Source of the DNA: Planctomycetota bacterium
GTDB lineage: Bacteria; Planctomycetota; PLA2; JAEUHO01
Direction: 5' to 3'
Assembly (NCBI GenBank): GCA_029259775.1
Contig: JAJDEN010000019.1
Coordinates: 1 to 64,000, forward strand
Length of the DNA: 64,000 nucleotides
This document shows positions 8,293-16,544 of this stretch, one piece after another (position 1 is the stretch's first letter; each line of letters starts with the position of its first letter). The notes beneath the pieces are model-generated. The model was not told where the DNA came from and ran no database searches. It was given only the letters and a program-made list of their open reading frames with translations. Made by a program: the position numbers and the translations under genes.

Positions 8293-9458
8293 GAGATCGG
8301 CTCCGCAGCGTCCAGCCGACCGAGCACCACGGCGCTCGAAGCACCGGTGGCCGAGGGGACGTTGCCGGGGAGCCCGCGCACGGTTCGATCGGCCAGCAGC
8401 GCAAACGCCACGGCCTCCTTCGCGTCGTTGAGCGGGCCTTGGATGATCTCGGTGCGCAGTCCGCTCCGCGCCAAGCGCTCGGTGATGGCAGCCATCAGCG
8501 TCACGTTGCGGCAGCCGCCGCCGCTGAAGCGCACGAGGCCGAGGCTCGGGAAGCGGGTGAGGACGAAGCGGTCGTAGGCGTCCTGGATCGTCTGCGCCGT
8601 GAAGGCGACCGCCGTGCGCACGAGGTCGTACGGGTCCGCGGCAGGGTGCGCCGTGAGGACCTGCTCGATCAAGCTCGGTCCGAAGGTCTCGTACCCCGCG
8701 CTCTTGGGCGGCGGCTGCGAGAGCCACGCCGCGCGCTTCACATAGAGCGTGAGCAGCACGTCGTCGTCGACCGCGCCCTGCGCCGACAGGGCGCCGTCGC
8801 GATCGATGTCGCCGTCGATGCGCCGTGCGAACGCGTCAATGAGCATGTTGGCGGGGCCCGTGTCGAAGGCCATGACGTCCACGAGGTGCTCGGGCAGGAC
8901 GGTCACGTTCGCGATGCTGCCCAGGTTGTGGCACGCACTGACCTCGCCGCCGCCGTAGAGGATCCAGTCGGCCAGTGGCACGAGCGGCGCGCCTTCCCCC
9001 CCCGCTGCGATGTCGGCCTGGCGAAAGTCGCTCACCACGGCAACGCCGCAGGCCGCCGCCAACTCACGCCCGCTACCGACTTGCAGCGTCTCCGCCAGCC
9101 GGCCCGCTGCCCGCGGGCGATGAAAGAGCGTCTGGCCATGCGAGCCCAGCACGGCCACGGCTTCGGGAGCCACCGCGTGGGCCGCGAGAAACGCTGTGAC
9201 GTCCGCGCCCCAGCGGGCGGCCAGCTCGAGATCGAGCGCGGTGGCTTCGGCTCCCGCGGGGCCGCGCGCTGCCTGCAGGCGCTGCCGCAGCGCCTCGTCG
9301 TAGGGCGCTGTGTGGGCCGCTACGAGCGACACCTGGGGACGCTCGCCCTGGCCCGTGAGGCGAACCAGGGCCAGATCCAGCCCGTCCATGCTCATGCCCG
9401 ACATCAGCCCGAGGGCCAGTCGTTCGGCCTCGGGGGTGATGCGGGGCGCGCCAGCCAT
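8289..9458 (-). CDS. anmK: Anhydro-N-acetylmuramic acid kinase
   Basis: Cleaves and phosphorylates 1,6-anhydro-MurNAc to MurNAc-6-phosphate during peptidoglycan recycling, in the cytosol. The protein is 389 residues, the family length. It shows the ATP/phosphate motif GLMSGMSMDG at 17-26, GSHGQTLFH near 105, FDTGPANMLID (family DTGPGN) near 195, and the sugar-kinase SGGGCRN segment near 310. The normally conserved second Gly of DTGPGN is Ala here. Its presence implies that this organism recycles its own wall or salvages muropeptides. Confidence 0.96.
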   Translation of the reverse strand: MAGAPRITPEAERLALGLMSGMSMDGLDLALVRLTGQGERPQVSLVAAHTAPYDEALRQRLQAARGPAGAEATALDLELAARWGADVTAFLAAHAVAPEAVAVLGSHGQTLFHRPRAAGRLAETLQVGSGRELAAACGVAVVSDFRQADIAAGGEGAPLVPLADWILYGGGEVSACHNLGSIANVTVLPEHLVDVMAFDTGPANMLIDAFARRIDGDIDRDGALSAQGAVDDDVLLTLYVKRAAWLSQPPPKSAGYETFGPSLIEQVLTAHPAADPYDLVRTAVAFTAQTIQDAYDRFVLTRFPSLGLVRFSGGGCRNVTLMAAITERLARSGLRTEIIQGPLNDAKEAVAFALLADRTVRGLPGNVPSATGASSAVVLGRLDAAEPIS

Positions 9459-9557
9459 GGCCCCGAGCCTACCGCTATGGGCCGCAGGCTTTGCAAAGGA
9501 GTTGCGAACGCGCTCGCGCCAAGCGGGTCTGACCGGGGGACCCCCATGGAGATCCTC

Positions 9558-10682
9558 ATGCTCAAGCCGCGCTTCCTACCCGCCATCCTCGCTCTCGCAC
9601 TGGCCCTGACCTGCCTCGCCGGCCCCGCCGACGCCCAGGACAAGCTCAAGCCCGAGGCGCCCAAGACCGTCGACCTCGTCGTCTGCCTCGACACCAGCGG
9701 CTCCATGAGCGGCCTCATCCACGCTGCGCGCCAAAAGCTCTGGAGCATCGTCAGCGAGATCGCGACGCTCAAGCCCGAGCCCAAGCTGCGCGTGGCCTTG
9801 CTGACCTACGGCACGCCGGGCGGCAAGCCTGGGGATGTGCAGATCCAGACCGACCTCACCCAGGACCTCGACCTGGTCAGCGAGAAGCTCTTCGCGCTTG
9901 GCACGAACGGCGGCACCGAGCGCGTCGGTCGCGTCATCCACTACGCACTCGCCGACCTCGCCTGGTCGAAGGAAGCAGGCCTCAAGACGATCTTCGTCGC
10001 GGGAAACGAGTCCGCAGACCAAGACCCGCAGAAGCCCTTCAAGGCGATGGCCACCCTCGCCAAGGCGCGCGGCACGTTCGTCAACGCGGTCTTCTGCGGC
10101 AACCCCGACGACCCCGCGGCCCTGAGCTGGCAGCAGCTCGCCAGCGTGCACGGCAGCTACTCGGTCATCGATCACAACAACGGCACCGTCAACGTGCGGA
10201 CCCCGTTTGACGAGAAACTCGCCACGCTCTCCTCCAAACTCAATGGCACCTACGTCTTCTGGGGCAAGGACCGCGAGGCCCGCCGCAAGCGCCAGATCAA
10301 GCAAGACGCGAACGCCAAGGCGGCTGGCGCCCCCGCCGCCGCCGAGCGCGCCGAAGCCAAGGTCAGCAGCGGCTACGTCGCCCTGAGTGATCTCGTCGAG
10401 CGGCTCAAGGACAAGACGTTCGACCTGGCCAAGGTCAAGGACGCGGAGCTCCCGCCCGCGCTCCGTGCGATCAAGGTCGCCGATCGTCGCGCGTGGCTCG
10501 AGGCCAAGGCCAGCGAGCGCAAGGCCCTCAAGGCCAAGATCGCCGCGCTGAGCAAGCAGCGCGCGGCGTTCGTCAAGAAGGCCGTCGCCGAGCTCGACGA
10601 CTCCAAGTCGCTCGACAAGGCCCTGCGTGACACGGTTCGCAAGCAGGCCGCCGCCGAGGGCTTCACCCCCAAGGCCAAGTAG
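9558..10682 (+). CDS. Secreted von Willebrand factor A domain protein
   Basis: A 374-residue exported protein. An ATG lies at 9546, but GGAG sits 6 bases before the second ATG at 9558, which begins a good signal peptide (MLKPRFL... ending in ADAQ). A VWA domain follows directly, with the metal-ion-dependent adhesion site DTSGSMS at 45-51 and a conserved ALLTYGTPGG. The domain ends near 220. The last 130 residues are a Lys/Ala-rich predicted coiled coil. VWA domains bind proteins through a divalent metal; the partner is unknown. It is transcribed divergently from anmK. Confidence 0.85.
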   Translation: MLKPRFLPAILALALALTCLAGPADAQDKLKPEAPKTVDLVVCLDTSGSMSGLIHAARQKLWSIVSEIATLKPEPKLRVALLTYGTPGGKPGDVQIQTDLTQDLDLVSEKLFALGTNGGTERVGRVIHYALADLAWSKEAGLKTIFVAGNESADQDPQKPFKAMATLAKARGTFVNAVFCGNPDDPAALSWQQLASVHGSYSVIDHNNGTVNVRTPFDEKLATLSSKLNGTYVFWGKDREARRKRQIKQDANAKAAGAPAAAERAEAKVSSGYVALSDLVERLKDKTFDLAKVKDAELPPALRAIKVADRRAWLEAKASERKALKAKIAALSKQRAAFVKKAVAELDDSKSLDKALRDTVRKQAAAEGFTPKAK

Positions 10683-10718
10683 CCCCGCGCAACCCCGATT
10701 GAGGTTGGAGGAGGGGCT
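10681..10718 (+). terminator. Two-tier hairpin between the VWA and antiporter genes
   Basis: Outer arms AGCCCC / GGGGCT enclose inner arms CAACC / GGTTG with loop CCGATTGA. The structure starts at the stop codon of the VWA gene and ends 22 bases before the antiporter start. No T-run follows. It could be a weak terminator or a leader structure. Confidence 0.35.
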
Positions 10719-10740
10719 CGCCCGCCGTAGACCGGCCCCG

Positions 10741-11676
10741 ATGGAGATCGCCTTCTACCTCGTCGTCGGGTTCATCCTTCTCTGGAGGGGCGGGGATCTC
10801 CTCGTAGACGGCGCGGATGCGTTCGCGCGCAGCCACGGCGTGCCCCCGACGATTGCCGGCGTGTTCATCCTCGGCTTCGGCACCTCGATGCCGGAGCTGG
10901 CCGTCACGCTCCTGTCGGCGCTCGACGGCGAGGCGGAGATCGCGGTCACGAACGTGGTCGGAAGCAACATCGCCAATGTGGCGCTGGTGCTCGGCTTCGC
11001 CGCTGTGCTCGCCGTCCTCCACGTGAATCGGTTCCTCGTGCGCGTGGAGATGCCGGTCTGCATCCTGGCGTCGGTGCTTGCGTTCGTGCTGGTCCTGGAT
11101 GGCGCAGTGACCCGCCTCGACGGGTTCATCCTGCTGGGGGCCTTCCTCCTCTACGCAGGCTTCGCGCTGGGCACCGTCCGGCATCGCGACGTGGACTCCG
11201 CCGAGCCCCCGCCGAAGCGCGCGTGGTTCGACCTCGGCAAGTCGGCCTTCGCGTTGGGCGCGGTTCTCGGTGGCGCGGAGTTGTTCAAGACCGGCTCGGT
11301 CCAGCTGGCCGAGTCGTTCGGCATCTCCCGCGTGGTGATCGGCAGCACCCTGGTGGCCTTTGCCACCAGCCTGCCGGAGCTCGCCACGGCCATCGCCGCG
11401 GCCCGCGCACGCAAACTCGACCTCGTGGTCGGCAATGTGATCGGCAGCAACATCTTCAACCTGCTGCTCGTCCTCGGCGTCGCCGGTGTCGCGGTCAACC
11501 AGCCGGTGGATCCGCGCGTCGGCGGCGTGCTTCTGCCGCTCATGCTCGCGCTCGCGATCGTGCCGTTCGTGCTCTCGTGGACCAACAAGGCCACGCTCGG
11601 CCGCAAGACGGGCATCGCCCTGCTAGCGAGCTACGTCGCGTTCCTCGTCTACTCCGTCATCAACGCGCAGGGATAG
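10741..11676 (+). CDS. Calcium/sodium antiporter (CaCA superfamily, YrbG-like)
   Basis: A 311-residue inner-membrane cation exchanger with about ten hydrophobic segments. The two inverted alpha-repeats that form the ion path are clear: GFGTSMPEL at 45-53 with GSNIAN at 74-79, and AFATSLPEL near 206-214 with GSNIFN at 235-240. The acidic Glu residues needed for Ca2+ are kept in both. It exchanges Ca2+ for Na+ or H+; which ion is inferred from the family. No Shine-Dalgarno is close to the ATG at 10741. Confidence 0.95.
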   Translation: MEIAFYLVVGFILLWRGGDLLVDGADAFARSHGVPPTIAGVFILGFGTSMPELAVTLLSALDGEAEIAVTNVVGSNIANVALVLGFAAVLAVLHVNRFLVRVEMPVCILASVLAFVLVLDGAVTRLDGFILLGAFLLYAGFALGTVRHRDVDSAEPPPKRAWFDLGKSAFALGAVLGGAELFKTGSVQLAESFGISRVVIGSTLVAFATSLPELATAIAAARARKLDLVVGNVIGSNIFNLLLVLGVAGVAVNQPVDPRVGGVLLPLMLALAIVPFVLSWTNKATLGRKTGIALLASYVAFLVYSVINAQG

Positions 11677-11738
11677 TGTGGCGAGTCACACGTTCCGTTG
11701 CATGAGCTTGTGCTGCGCCGTGGGCTGGGGCCGACCGG

Positions 11739-11816
11739 GCCCCTTCATCGCGCTCGCGTGACAGACCACGCCCCGCACTCTTCATGGGCCATTCGGCTCC
11801 CATCCACGCCGCCGAT
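11739..11816 (+). repeat. 78-bp dispersed repeat, copy 2
   Basis: Matches 4019..4096 in inverse orientation with about four mismatches. It lies in the 262-base gap (11677..11938) between the convergent antiporter and Sec-TlpA genes. Short frames cross it on both strands, but the match is at the DNA level and extends through frames, so it is not read as coding. Confidence 0.85.
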
Positions 11817-11901
11817 CGACGGCGCAGGGTTCCCGATCCCGCAGTCGAACTGCTTCTGGAGAGCCGAATCCATGCTCGCGAACTTCCAGCGCTGGACACT
11901 G

Positions 11902-11940
11902 GCCCGCCTGTTGCCTGAACTGGCGCAGGTCGCGCGGCTC
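11902..11940 (+). repeat. 39-bp segment shared with the element at 45763
   Basis: Matches 45763..45801 at about 32 of 39 positions, beginning GCCCGCCTGTTGC. In the other copy this is the left terminal inverted repeat of a 238-bp element. Here it is a fragment running into the stop codon of the Sec-TlpA gene. A further GTTGCATGA of the same family lies at about 11697. Confidence 0.5.
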
Positions 11941-13342
11941 AGGGCCGCTTCGGTAGAGCGACCTGGAAGTCATGGCGCAGGTACTTGCACTCACCGGGCC
12001 CGTCCAGGCACGCGTAGTAGAGCGCGTAGCCCTTGATCACGCCCCCCTCAGGCTTGCCGCCGGGGAAGGCGACCTCGAAGTCGAGCACGACCTGCTCCTC
12101 GGCCTTGTCCGTGCCCTTCAGCGCATAGGTCAGCCGTCGGTGCTCGGTGCCCCAGCCCTTCGGCAGGTCCAGCCAGACCGTGACGGGACCGGCGTCGGCG
12201 TCCCAGAGCAGCACCCGATTGCCCGTCGGCCTGAGCACGACGTGCACACGCGCCGCGTCGCCCTTCGTGCGCCGGTTGGGCGTGTTCCACGCTACGGCGC
12301 TCTCGACGTGCAGCAGACCCTTGGGCGCCTCGATCGAAGATGTCGGATCCGGCTCCTTCTCCCCCTCCGCCGCCGCGATGCGACCCGCCGCCACGCGCTC
12401 CGCGCCGCTGAGCGGGGCGAGGAGCGGCGGTACCGTCTCGCCGCGCGCCTCGAGCGCCTTCCGGGCGTCGTCCACCCAGGGGTAGAAAGGGTAGGGCTTG
12501 TCGAGCCGCGGGCCGTACTGCTGGATCCGGCGGCGGTAGATGTACTGGCCCGGATCGAGGTCGAGCCCGCCGCGCCAGGAGTCGAGGGCACGCTGGAAGT
12601 CACCGTCGTGGCGTTCACCCGAGTCGTGGCGCATGCGGTAGGCGACGCCGAGCCGCCACTGCGCTGCCGCGTCCTTGGGTTTCACCTTCGCATAGCCCTC
12701 CAGGGCGTGCATCGCCTCGTCGCCGTTGCCGTCGTTCCAGAGGAGGTCCGAGAGCGCGCGGAACCACGCGGCCTTGCGCGAGCGCTTCTTCGCCTGCAGC
12801 GCTTCGATCAACTCCCGTCCCGTCCCTTTCGGCAGCGGCTCCGCCTGCGCAGGCGCCGGGAAGACCTTGTCGAGGAACGAGGCCTCGATGGTCGCGGGGT
12901 TGGCGCGCAGGGAGCGCACGACGCCGTGCTCGTCGATGAGCGTGTAGCGCGGCACGACCCGCGTGCCTGTCATGTTGAAGGGGTCCCACATGATGGGCCA
13001 GTCCAAGCCCTTCCAGCGTGCGAAGAGGCGGCAGCGGTCGGGGTGCTGCTCTTGCGTGATGCCGATCACCGTCAGCTTGCCGCTCTTGCGGAGCGCCTTC
13101 GTCTTCTCGTGCCACACGGGCACGCTCTTGCGACAGCCCGCTCACCAGGATGCGAACTGGATGAGCAGCACCTTCTTGCCGACCAGGGCGCGCAGGCTGA
13201 GGTCCTGCTTGCCGTCGATCGAAGGGAGCCGCAGCTCGGGATGCCTTTCGCCGACAACGGGCTCGGCGCCCTCCGCGGACGGCAGGCCGGGCGCCGAGGA
13301 GAGCAGGAGCAAGAGAACGACCAGGGGGAGTGTGCGTGTCAC
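11939..13342 (-). CDS. Predicted selenoprotein: secreted TlpA/thioredoxin-like protein with U-x-x-C active site
   Basis: The frame is open across 468 codons except for one TGA at 13142..13144 (codon 67). Upstream lie a signal peptide and the start of a TlpA-type thioredoxin fold (GERHPELRLPSIDG, then VLLIQFASW). Directly after come AGCRKSVPVWHEK and the rest of the fold, including the cis-proline strand VVPRYTLID. TGA thus stands exactly where the first Cys of WCxxC belongs, giving W-U-A-G-C with Cys70 resolving. A SECIS-like hairpin follows (13108..13124). The product is 467 residues. About 300 residues after the fold form a TPR-like and beta-rich extension of unknown role. An oxidoreductase in the cell envelope is expected. 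A nonsense mutation or sequencing error is the alternative, but the position argues against it. Confidence 0.85.
13108..13124 (-). promoter_or_regulatory. Candidate bacterial SECIS hairpin for the TlpA-like selenoprotein
   Basis: On the mRNA, 17 bases after UGA, CGTGCC pairs with GGCACG around the loop CGTGT. The loop begins 24 bases after UGA and has G among its first two bases. It lies within the coding sequence, as bacterial SECIS elements do. This fits the published bacterial model (apical loop 16 to 37 bases from UGA, 3 to 14 bases long). Confidence 0.7.
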
Positions 13343-13413
13343 GTGTTGAGTCTAGCGAGCCAGCGACCGCTGGGGGTCTCCCCGTGGCCGCGCGGGACGA
13401 TAGACTTCGATCC

Positions 13414-14001
13414 ATGAGCATGCTGCCCGGAGAAGCACCGCCGGATGCCGTCGCCCTGGGCGAGCGTATCTACCTGCGCATGCCGGAGCCCATGGATCTG
13501 GCGGCCTTCACGGAGCTCGTCACGTCCAGCCAGGCCTGGCTCTCGCGTTGGGTGACAGGCGACGCGGCGGCCCGAGATCCGGACGGCTCGCTCTGGTTCA
13601 CCAGCACGCTCGAGGCCAACGCGGGCGGGCGCAGTCAGAAGATGTTCGTCCACCGGCTCGAGGACCATCGGCTCATGGGGGGCATGAACCTGAACGAGCT
13701 CGTCCGTGGCTCGTTCCAGAACGCCTTCCTGGGCTACTGGATCGGGGAGCCCCACGCGGGGCAGGGCTACATGAGTGATGCGCTGGCTACGGTCCTGCGG
13801 CACGCCTTCGGTGCACAAGACCTGCACCGGGTCGAGGCCAACATCCAGCCCGGCAACGAGGCGTCGATCGCCCTCGTCCGCCGCGCCGGCTTCGTCCGGG
13901 AGGGCTTCTCCGAGCGCTACCTGAAGATCGCCGGCGCGTGGCGGGACCACGAGCGCTGGGCCCTTACGGTCGAGGCCTGGCGTACGCGCCAGCGTCGCTG
14001 A
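13414..14001 (+). CDS. GNAT acetyltransferase, RimJ/RimL-like
   Basis: A 195-residue acetyltransferase of the RimJ/RimL group, which acetylates protein N-termini or small amines using acetyl-CoA. The LGYWIGEPHAGQGYMSDAL segment is the typical beta4 and acetyl-CoA loop, and the domain ends with RVEANIQPGNEASIALVRRAGFVREG, a hallmark of this group. The start at 13414 is chosen because upstream codons overlap the divergent Sec-TlpA start; the ribosome site is weak. A second GNAT of the same type lies at 38834..39451. Confidence 0.92.
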   Translation: MSMLPGEAPPDAVALGERIYLRMPEPMDLAAFTELVTSSQAWLSRWVTGDAAARDPDGSLWFTSTLEANAGGRSQKMFVHRLEDHRLMGGMNLNELVRGSFQNAFLGYWIGEPHAGQGYMSDALATVLRHAFGAQDLHRVEANIQPGNEASIALVRRAGFVREGFSERYLKIAGAWRDHERWALTVEAWRTRQRR

Positions 14002-14093
14002 CTCTCGCGGCCGTACGGGTCCGACCCGGTCCTCCGCAGCAGCGCGGCCCGCAAGCACGCCGGCCAGGAGGCACGCTGGCCAAGTAGCAGCGC

Positions 14094-14128
14094 CCAAAAA
14101 TGAAAAAGGGCCGGCGTGACGCCGGCCC
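14094..14128 (-). terminator. Intrinsic terminator of the first Sec paralog gene
   Basis: On the minus strand a perfect 9-bp stem GGGCCGGCG / CGCCGGCCC with a three-base loop is followed by TTTTTCATTTTT. It lies 28 bases after the stop of the gene at 14156..14911. It shows that this short gene, including the part after the UGA, is a defined transcript end. Confidence 0.92.
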
Positions 14129-14155
14129 TCTTCCGTGGTTTGTGAAGCGCAGGAA

Positions 14156-14911
14156 CTACGCGGTCTTCTTGACCGTCTTGAGCTCGAAGGTGAGGAGCTT
14201 GTCGCGAAGCGCATCGGCTTCCTTCTGACGCTTGGTGAGCTCTTCCTTCTCCTTGGCGATCTTCTTGGCCTCGGCCTTGGAGATGTCGGCGCCCTCGCGC
14301 TTCTCCTTCTCGCTGAGAATCTTGAGGCCGTTGTTGATCTTGTCGAACTCGATGAGGAGCTTCAACGTGGCCGAGACGTTCTTGTCGAACTTCGTCTTGT
14401 AGGCCTTCGCTGCGAACTTCTTCATCGTCTTGTAGACGGTCTTGGCCTTGACCTTGGCGCCGGTGAGCGCGGTGACCTTCTTGTAGTCACGCGAGACGAA
14501 GAGGAAGTAACGCGTGTCCTTGCTCTTGTTGTGGCCGGAGAGAAGGGGGTCGTCGTTGACGTCGCTCGGCGACATCTTGACGCACTTGAAGGCCTTCATG
14601 CCGACAAGGACCTTGTTGTCGTCGAGGACGACCTTCTCGATCTTGTCGAACGAGCCCTGCTCGGCGCCGTCCGTGACGTAGATGAACATCGGCTTCGCGA
14701 GCAGCTCGACGTCGGCGCTCTCGCCGGCTTCCGAACCTTCACCCGTGACGACATCGGTCTTCGGGGAGACGCGGCTGGCCGAACCCCATTGCGCGGTGAG
14801 GACCCTCACCGTGGCAGGAGAGGCGCCTCAGCAGGCGCCGGCGACGGCCGGCTGGCCCGACCAAAGAAGGACGACGCCCAAAAGGAGCGCAAAGATCATC
14901 GTGTTCCGCAT
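14156..14911 (-). CDS. Predicted selenoprotein A: secreted thioredoxin-fold protein with vicinal Cys-Sec
   Basis: Translation from the ATG at 14911 (GAGG 6 bases upstream) gives a signal peptide ending AVAGAC, then TGA at 14828..14830 (codon 28), then 223 further codons in the same frame. Read through, it is 251 residues with C27-U28. The mature part has a thioredoxin-like core (KPMFIYV, then FDKIEKVVLDDNKVLVGMKAF) without its own CxxC. A long Lys/Glu-rich helical tail follows. The gene at 39657..40439 is a clear paralog over the whole length, with TGA at the equivalent place. A SECIS-like hairpin with a GGTC loop follows the TGA. A conventional caller would split it into a 27-residue peptide and a GTG-started frame. 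The pair is probably redox-active or metal-binding in the periplasm; the substrate is unknown. Confidence 0.87.
14794..14811 (-). promoter_or_regulatory. Candidate bacterial SECIS hairpin of selenoprotein A
   Basis: Sixteen bases after UGA a perfect 7-bp stem CGGTGAG / CTCACCG closes the tetraloop GGTC, which begins 24 bases after UGA. A G-U-bearing apical loop of this kind is the feature recognised by SelB in the E. coli fdhF SECIS. It is the strongest of the three hairpins. Confidence 0.82.
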
Positions 14912-15133
14912 ACGTAGCCTCTCGATTCCGGCCGGGGCGCCCGAAAGCTGATCCGGCTCAAAGCTGAGTAAAATGCCTCTTTCGAGGGGTTCTGTGGGGG
15001 ATTCTAGGGTTGCCGGGCCCCATGCGCTACCCCCCGTAGCAGTGGACCCAGCAATACGACGACGATCGTCCTTCCTGGGTTCCCTCCCCAGCAGCAATCG
15101 AGCGGGCCATGGTCCTGCCTGCTCACGACATCA

Positions 15134-15147
15134 CAAGCTGTTGCTTG
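15134..15147 (-). terminator. Weak hairpin downstream of the NhaD-type gene
   Basis: CAAGC / GCTTG with loop AACA lies 9 bases past the antiporter stop, with no clear T-run. The rest of the 244-base gap 14912..15155 holds the presumed promoter of selenoprotein A, including a small CCTC / GAGG hairpin near 14976, and nothing else I can name. Confidence 0.3.
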
Positions 15148-15155
15148 CAAACGAC

Positions 15156-16541
15156 TTAGACGAACATGAGTACGTAGCCCGTTGCCAACAGGATCTGAAG
15201 GACCGCGTAGATCGCCGCGGTACGAACGAAGGTCCCGAATCCCATGGCGAGCCCCTCCTTGTGCATGATCGTCACGGCCACCAGCGTGCTCGCCGAGCCG
15301 ATCGGCGTGAGGTTGCCCCCCAGGTTGGCGCCGAAGACCACCGCCCACCAGAGCGAGGAGTCTCCGGCCGTGCCCATCCCCTTGAGGATGTTCGCGAGCA
15401 TGGCGGCAAGCGGGATGTTGTCGGTGACGGAGCTGAAGAGCGCGGCGCCGATCAGCACGGCGGCGGTGCCTGCGACCGGGCCCAGGCCGACCAGGTGCTT
15501 GAGCCCGACGCCGATGGCCGCGAGTACCTGCGCCTCTTCGATCACGGAGATGAAGAGGAACAGGCCGATGAAGAAGCCGATCAGATCCCAGTCGATGGCT
15601 TCGTAGAAACGCCCGGCCGTCGCGCGGAACCGCAGGAGCATGATCGTGGCGAAGCCCAGTGCCACGTAGCCCATCCCGAGGTCCTGCACGTAGGGCAGGA
15701 TCGACGTCGTCGCGATCACGCCGATGAAGCAGAGCGTCATCACGGTGCCGAACCAGAAGAAGCCGCGGCTCTCGATGCCGTCGTTCTCGTCGAAGCCCGA
15801 CACGAGCTTCGCAGCCTGGGCGCGATCCTCCTCGGTCGCCAACTTGTGGATGCCGAACAGGCGGGCACCCAGCCACAGCGTCAAGGCCGTGGCCACGACC
15901 ACGTAGGGCGCCGCCGTCAGGAAGAAGTCGATGAAGCTGATGCCGGCCGCGTTGCCCACGATGATGTTGGGGACCGAGCTGATGAGTGTCAGCAAGCCGC
16001 CGATGTTCGTCAGCAGGGCTTCGATGAGGAGGAACCCGAGCAGCTTGTCGCGGCGCCCGAGCTTGTCGAGCGACACGGCCGTGAGCGAGCCGACGATGAT
16101 CATCGCCGTCACGTTGTTGAGCACGGCCGAGAACACCACCGTCATGAGGCCGTAGTAGATGAGCAGCTTCTGCGGCTCGCCCCGCGAGGCCTTGGTCAGC
16201 TTGATGGCGATCCACGTGAACAGCCCGCTGCGCGACGTGAGGTCGACGAACAGGCTCGAGCCGAGGATGATCGCCACGACTTCCCAGTTCACCGGCGGGA
16301 TGTAGACCGGGAGCGGCAGGATGTGCTCACCGAACTGCACGCTCGCTTCGCGCGGGTAGATGCCGAAGATCGCTGCGAGCAGCAGACCTCCGATCGTGAA
16401 GCAGCCGACGATCACGGACTTCTTGGCGTGCAGTTTTTCCTCGAGGGCCAGGCACGCGATCAGGGCGACCAGCAGCCCCCCGAAGAAGACGGTCGTACCG
16501 GTACTCACGTCATGCGCGGCGAGGGGTAGGAGGAAATCCAT
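15156..16541 (-). CDS. NhaD/ArsB-type sodium:proton antiporter
   Basis: A 461-residue inner-membrane transporter with about twelve hydrophobic segments, of the ion-transporter superfamily that includes NhaD, ArsB and SLC13. Characteristic parts are AVLNNVTAMIIVG near 142, TNIGGLLTLISSVPNIIVG near 187, and in the second half SSVTDNIPLAAML and GANLGGNLTPIGSAS. The TDN and NLGGNLTPIGS motifs favour NhaD-type Na+/H+ exchange over organic acid transport, which is the alternative. It starts 3 bases after the stop of a universal-stress-protein gene and is surely cotranscribed with it, so regulation of the antiporter by that protein is plausible. Confidence 0.9.
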   Translation of the reverse strand: MDFLLPLAAHDVSTGTTVFFGGLLVALIACLALEEKLHAKKSVIVGCFTIGGLLLAAIFGIYPREASVQFGEHILPLPVYIPPVNWEVVAIILGSSLFVDLTSRSGLFTWIAIKLTKASRGEPQKLLIYYGLMTVVFSAVLNNVTAMIIVGSLTAVSLDKLGRRDKLLGFLLIEALLTNIGGLLTLISSVPNIIVGNAAGISFIDFFLTAAPYVVVATALTLWLGARLFGIHKLATEEDRAQAAKLVSGFDENDGIESRGFFWFGTVMTLCFIGVIATTSILPYVQDLGMGYVALGFATIMLLRFRATAGRFYEAIDWDLIGFFIGLFLFISVIEEAQVLAAIGVGLKHLVGLGPVAGTAAVLIGAALFSSVTDNIPLAAMLANILKGMGTAGDSSLWWAVVFGANLGGNLTPIGSASTLVAVTIMHKEGLAMGFGTFVRTAAIYAVLQILLATGYVLMFV

Positions 16542-16544
16542 CGG

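Noticed and set aside
14912-15155. Small gene upstream of selenoprotein A
   Set aside because: The ORF reading into the signal peptide from upstream has no ribosome site or family likeness; the ATG at 14911 with GAGG is sufficient.
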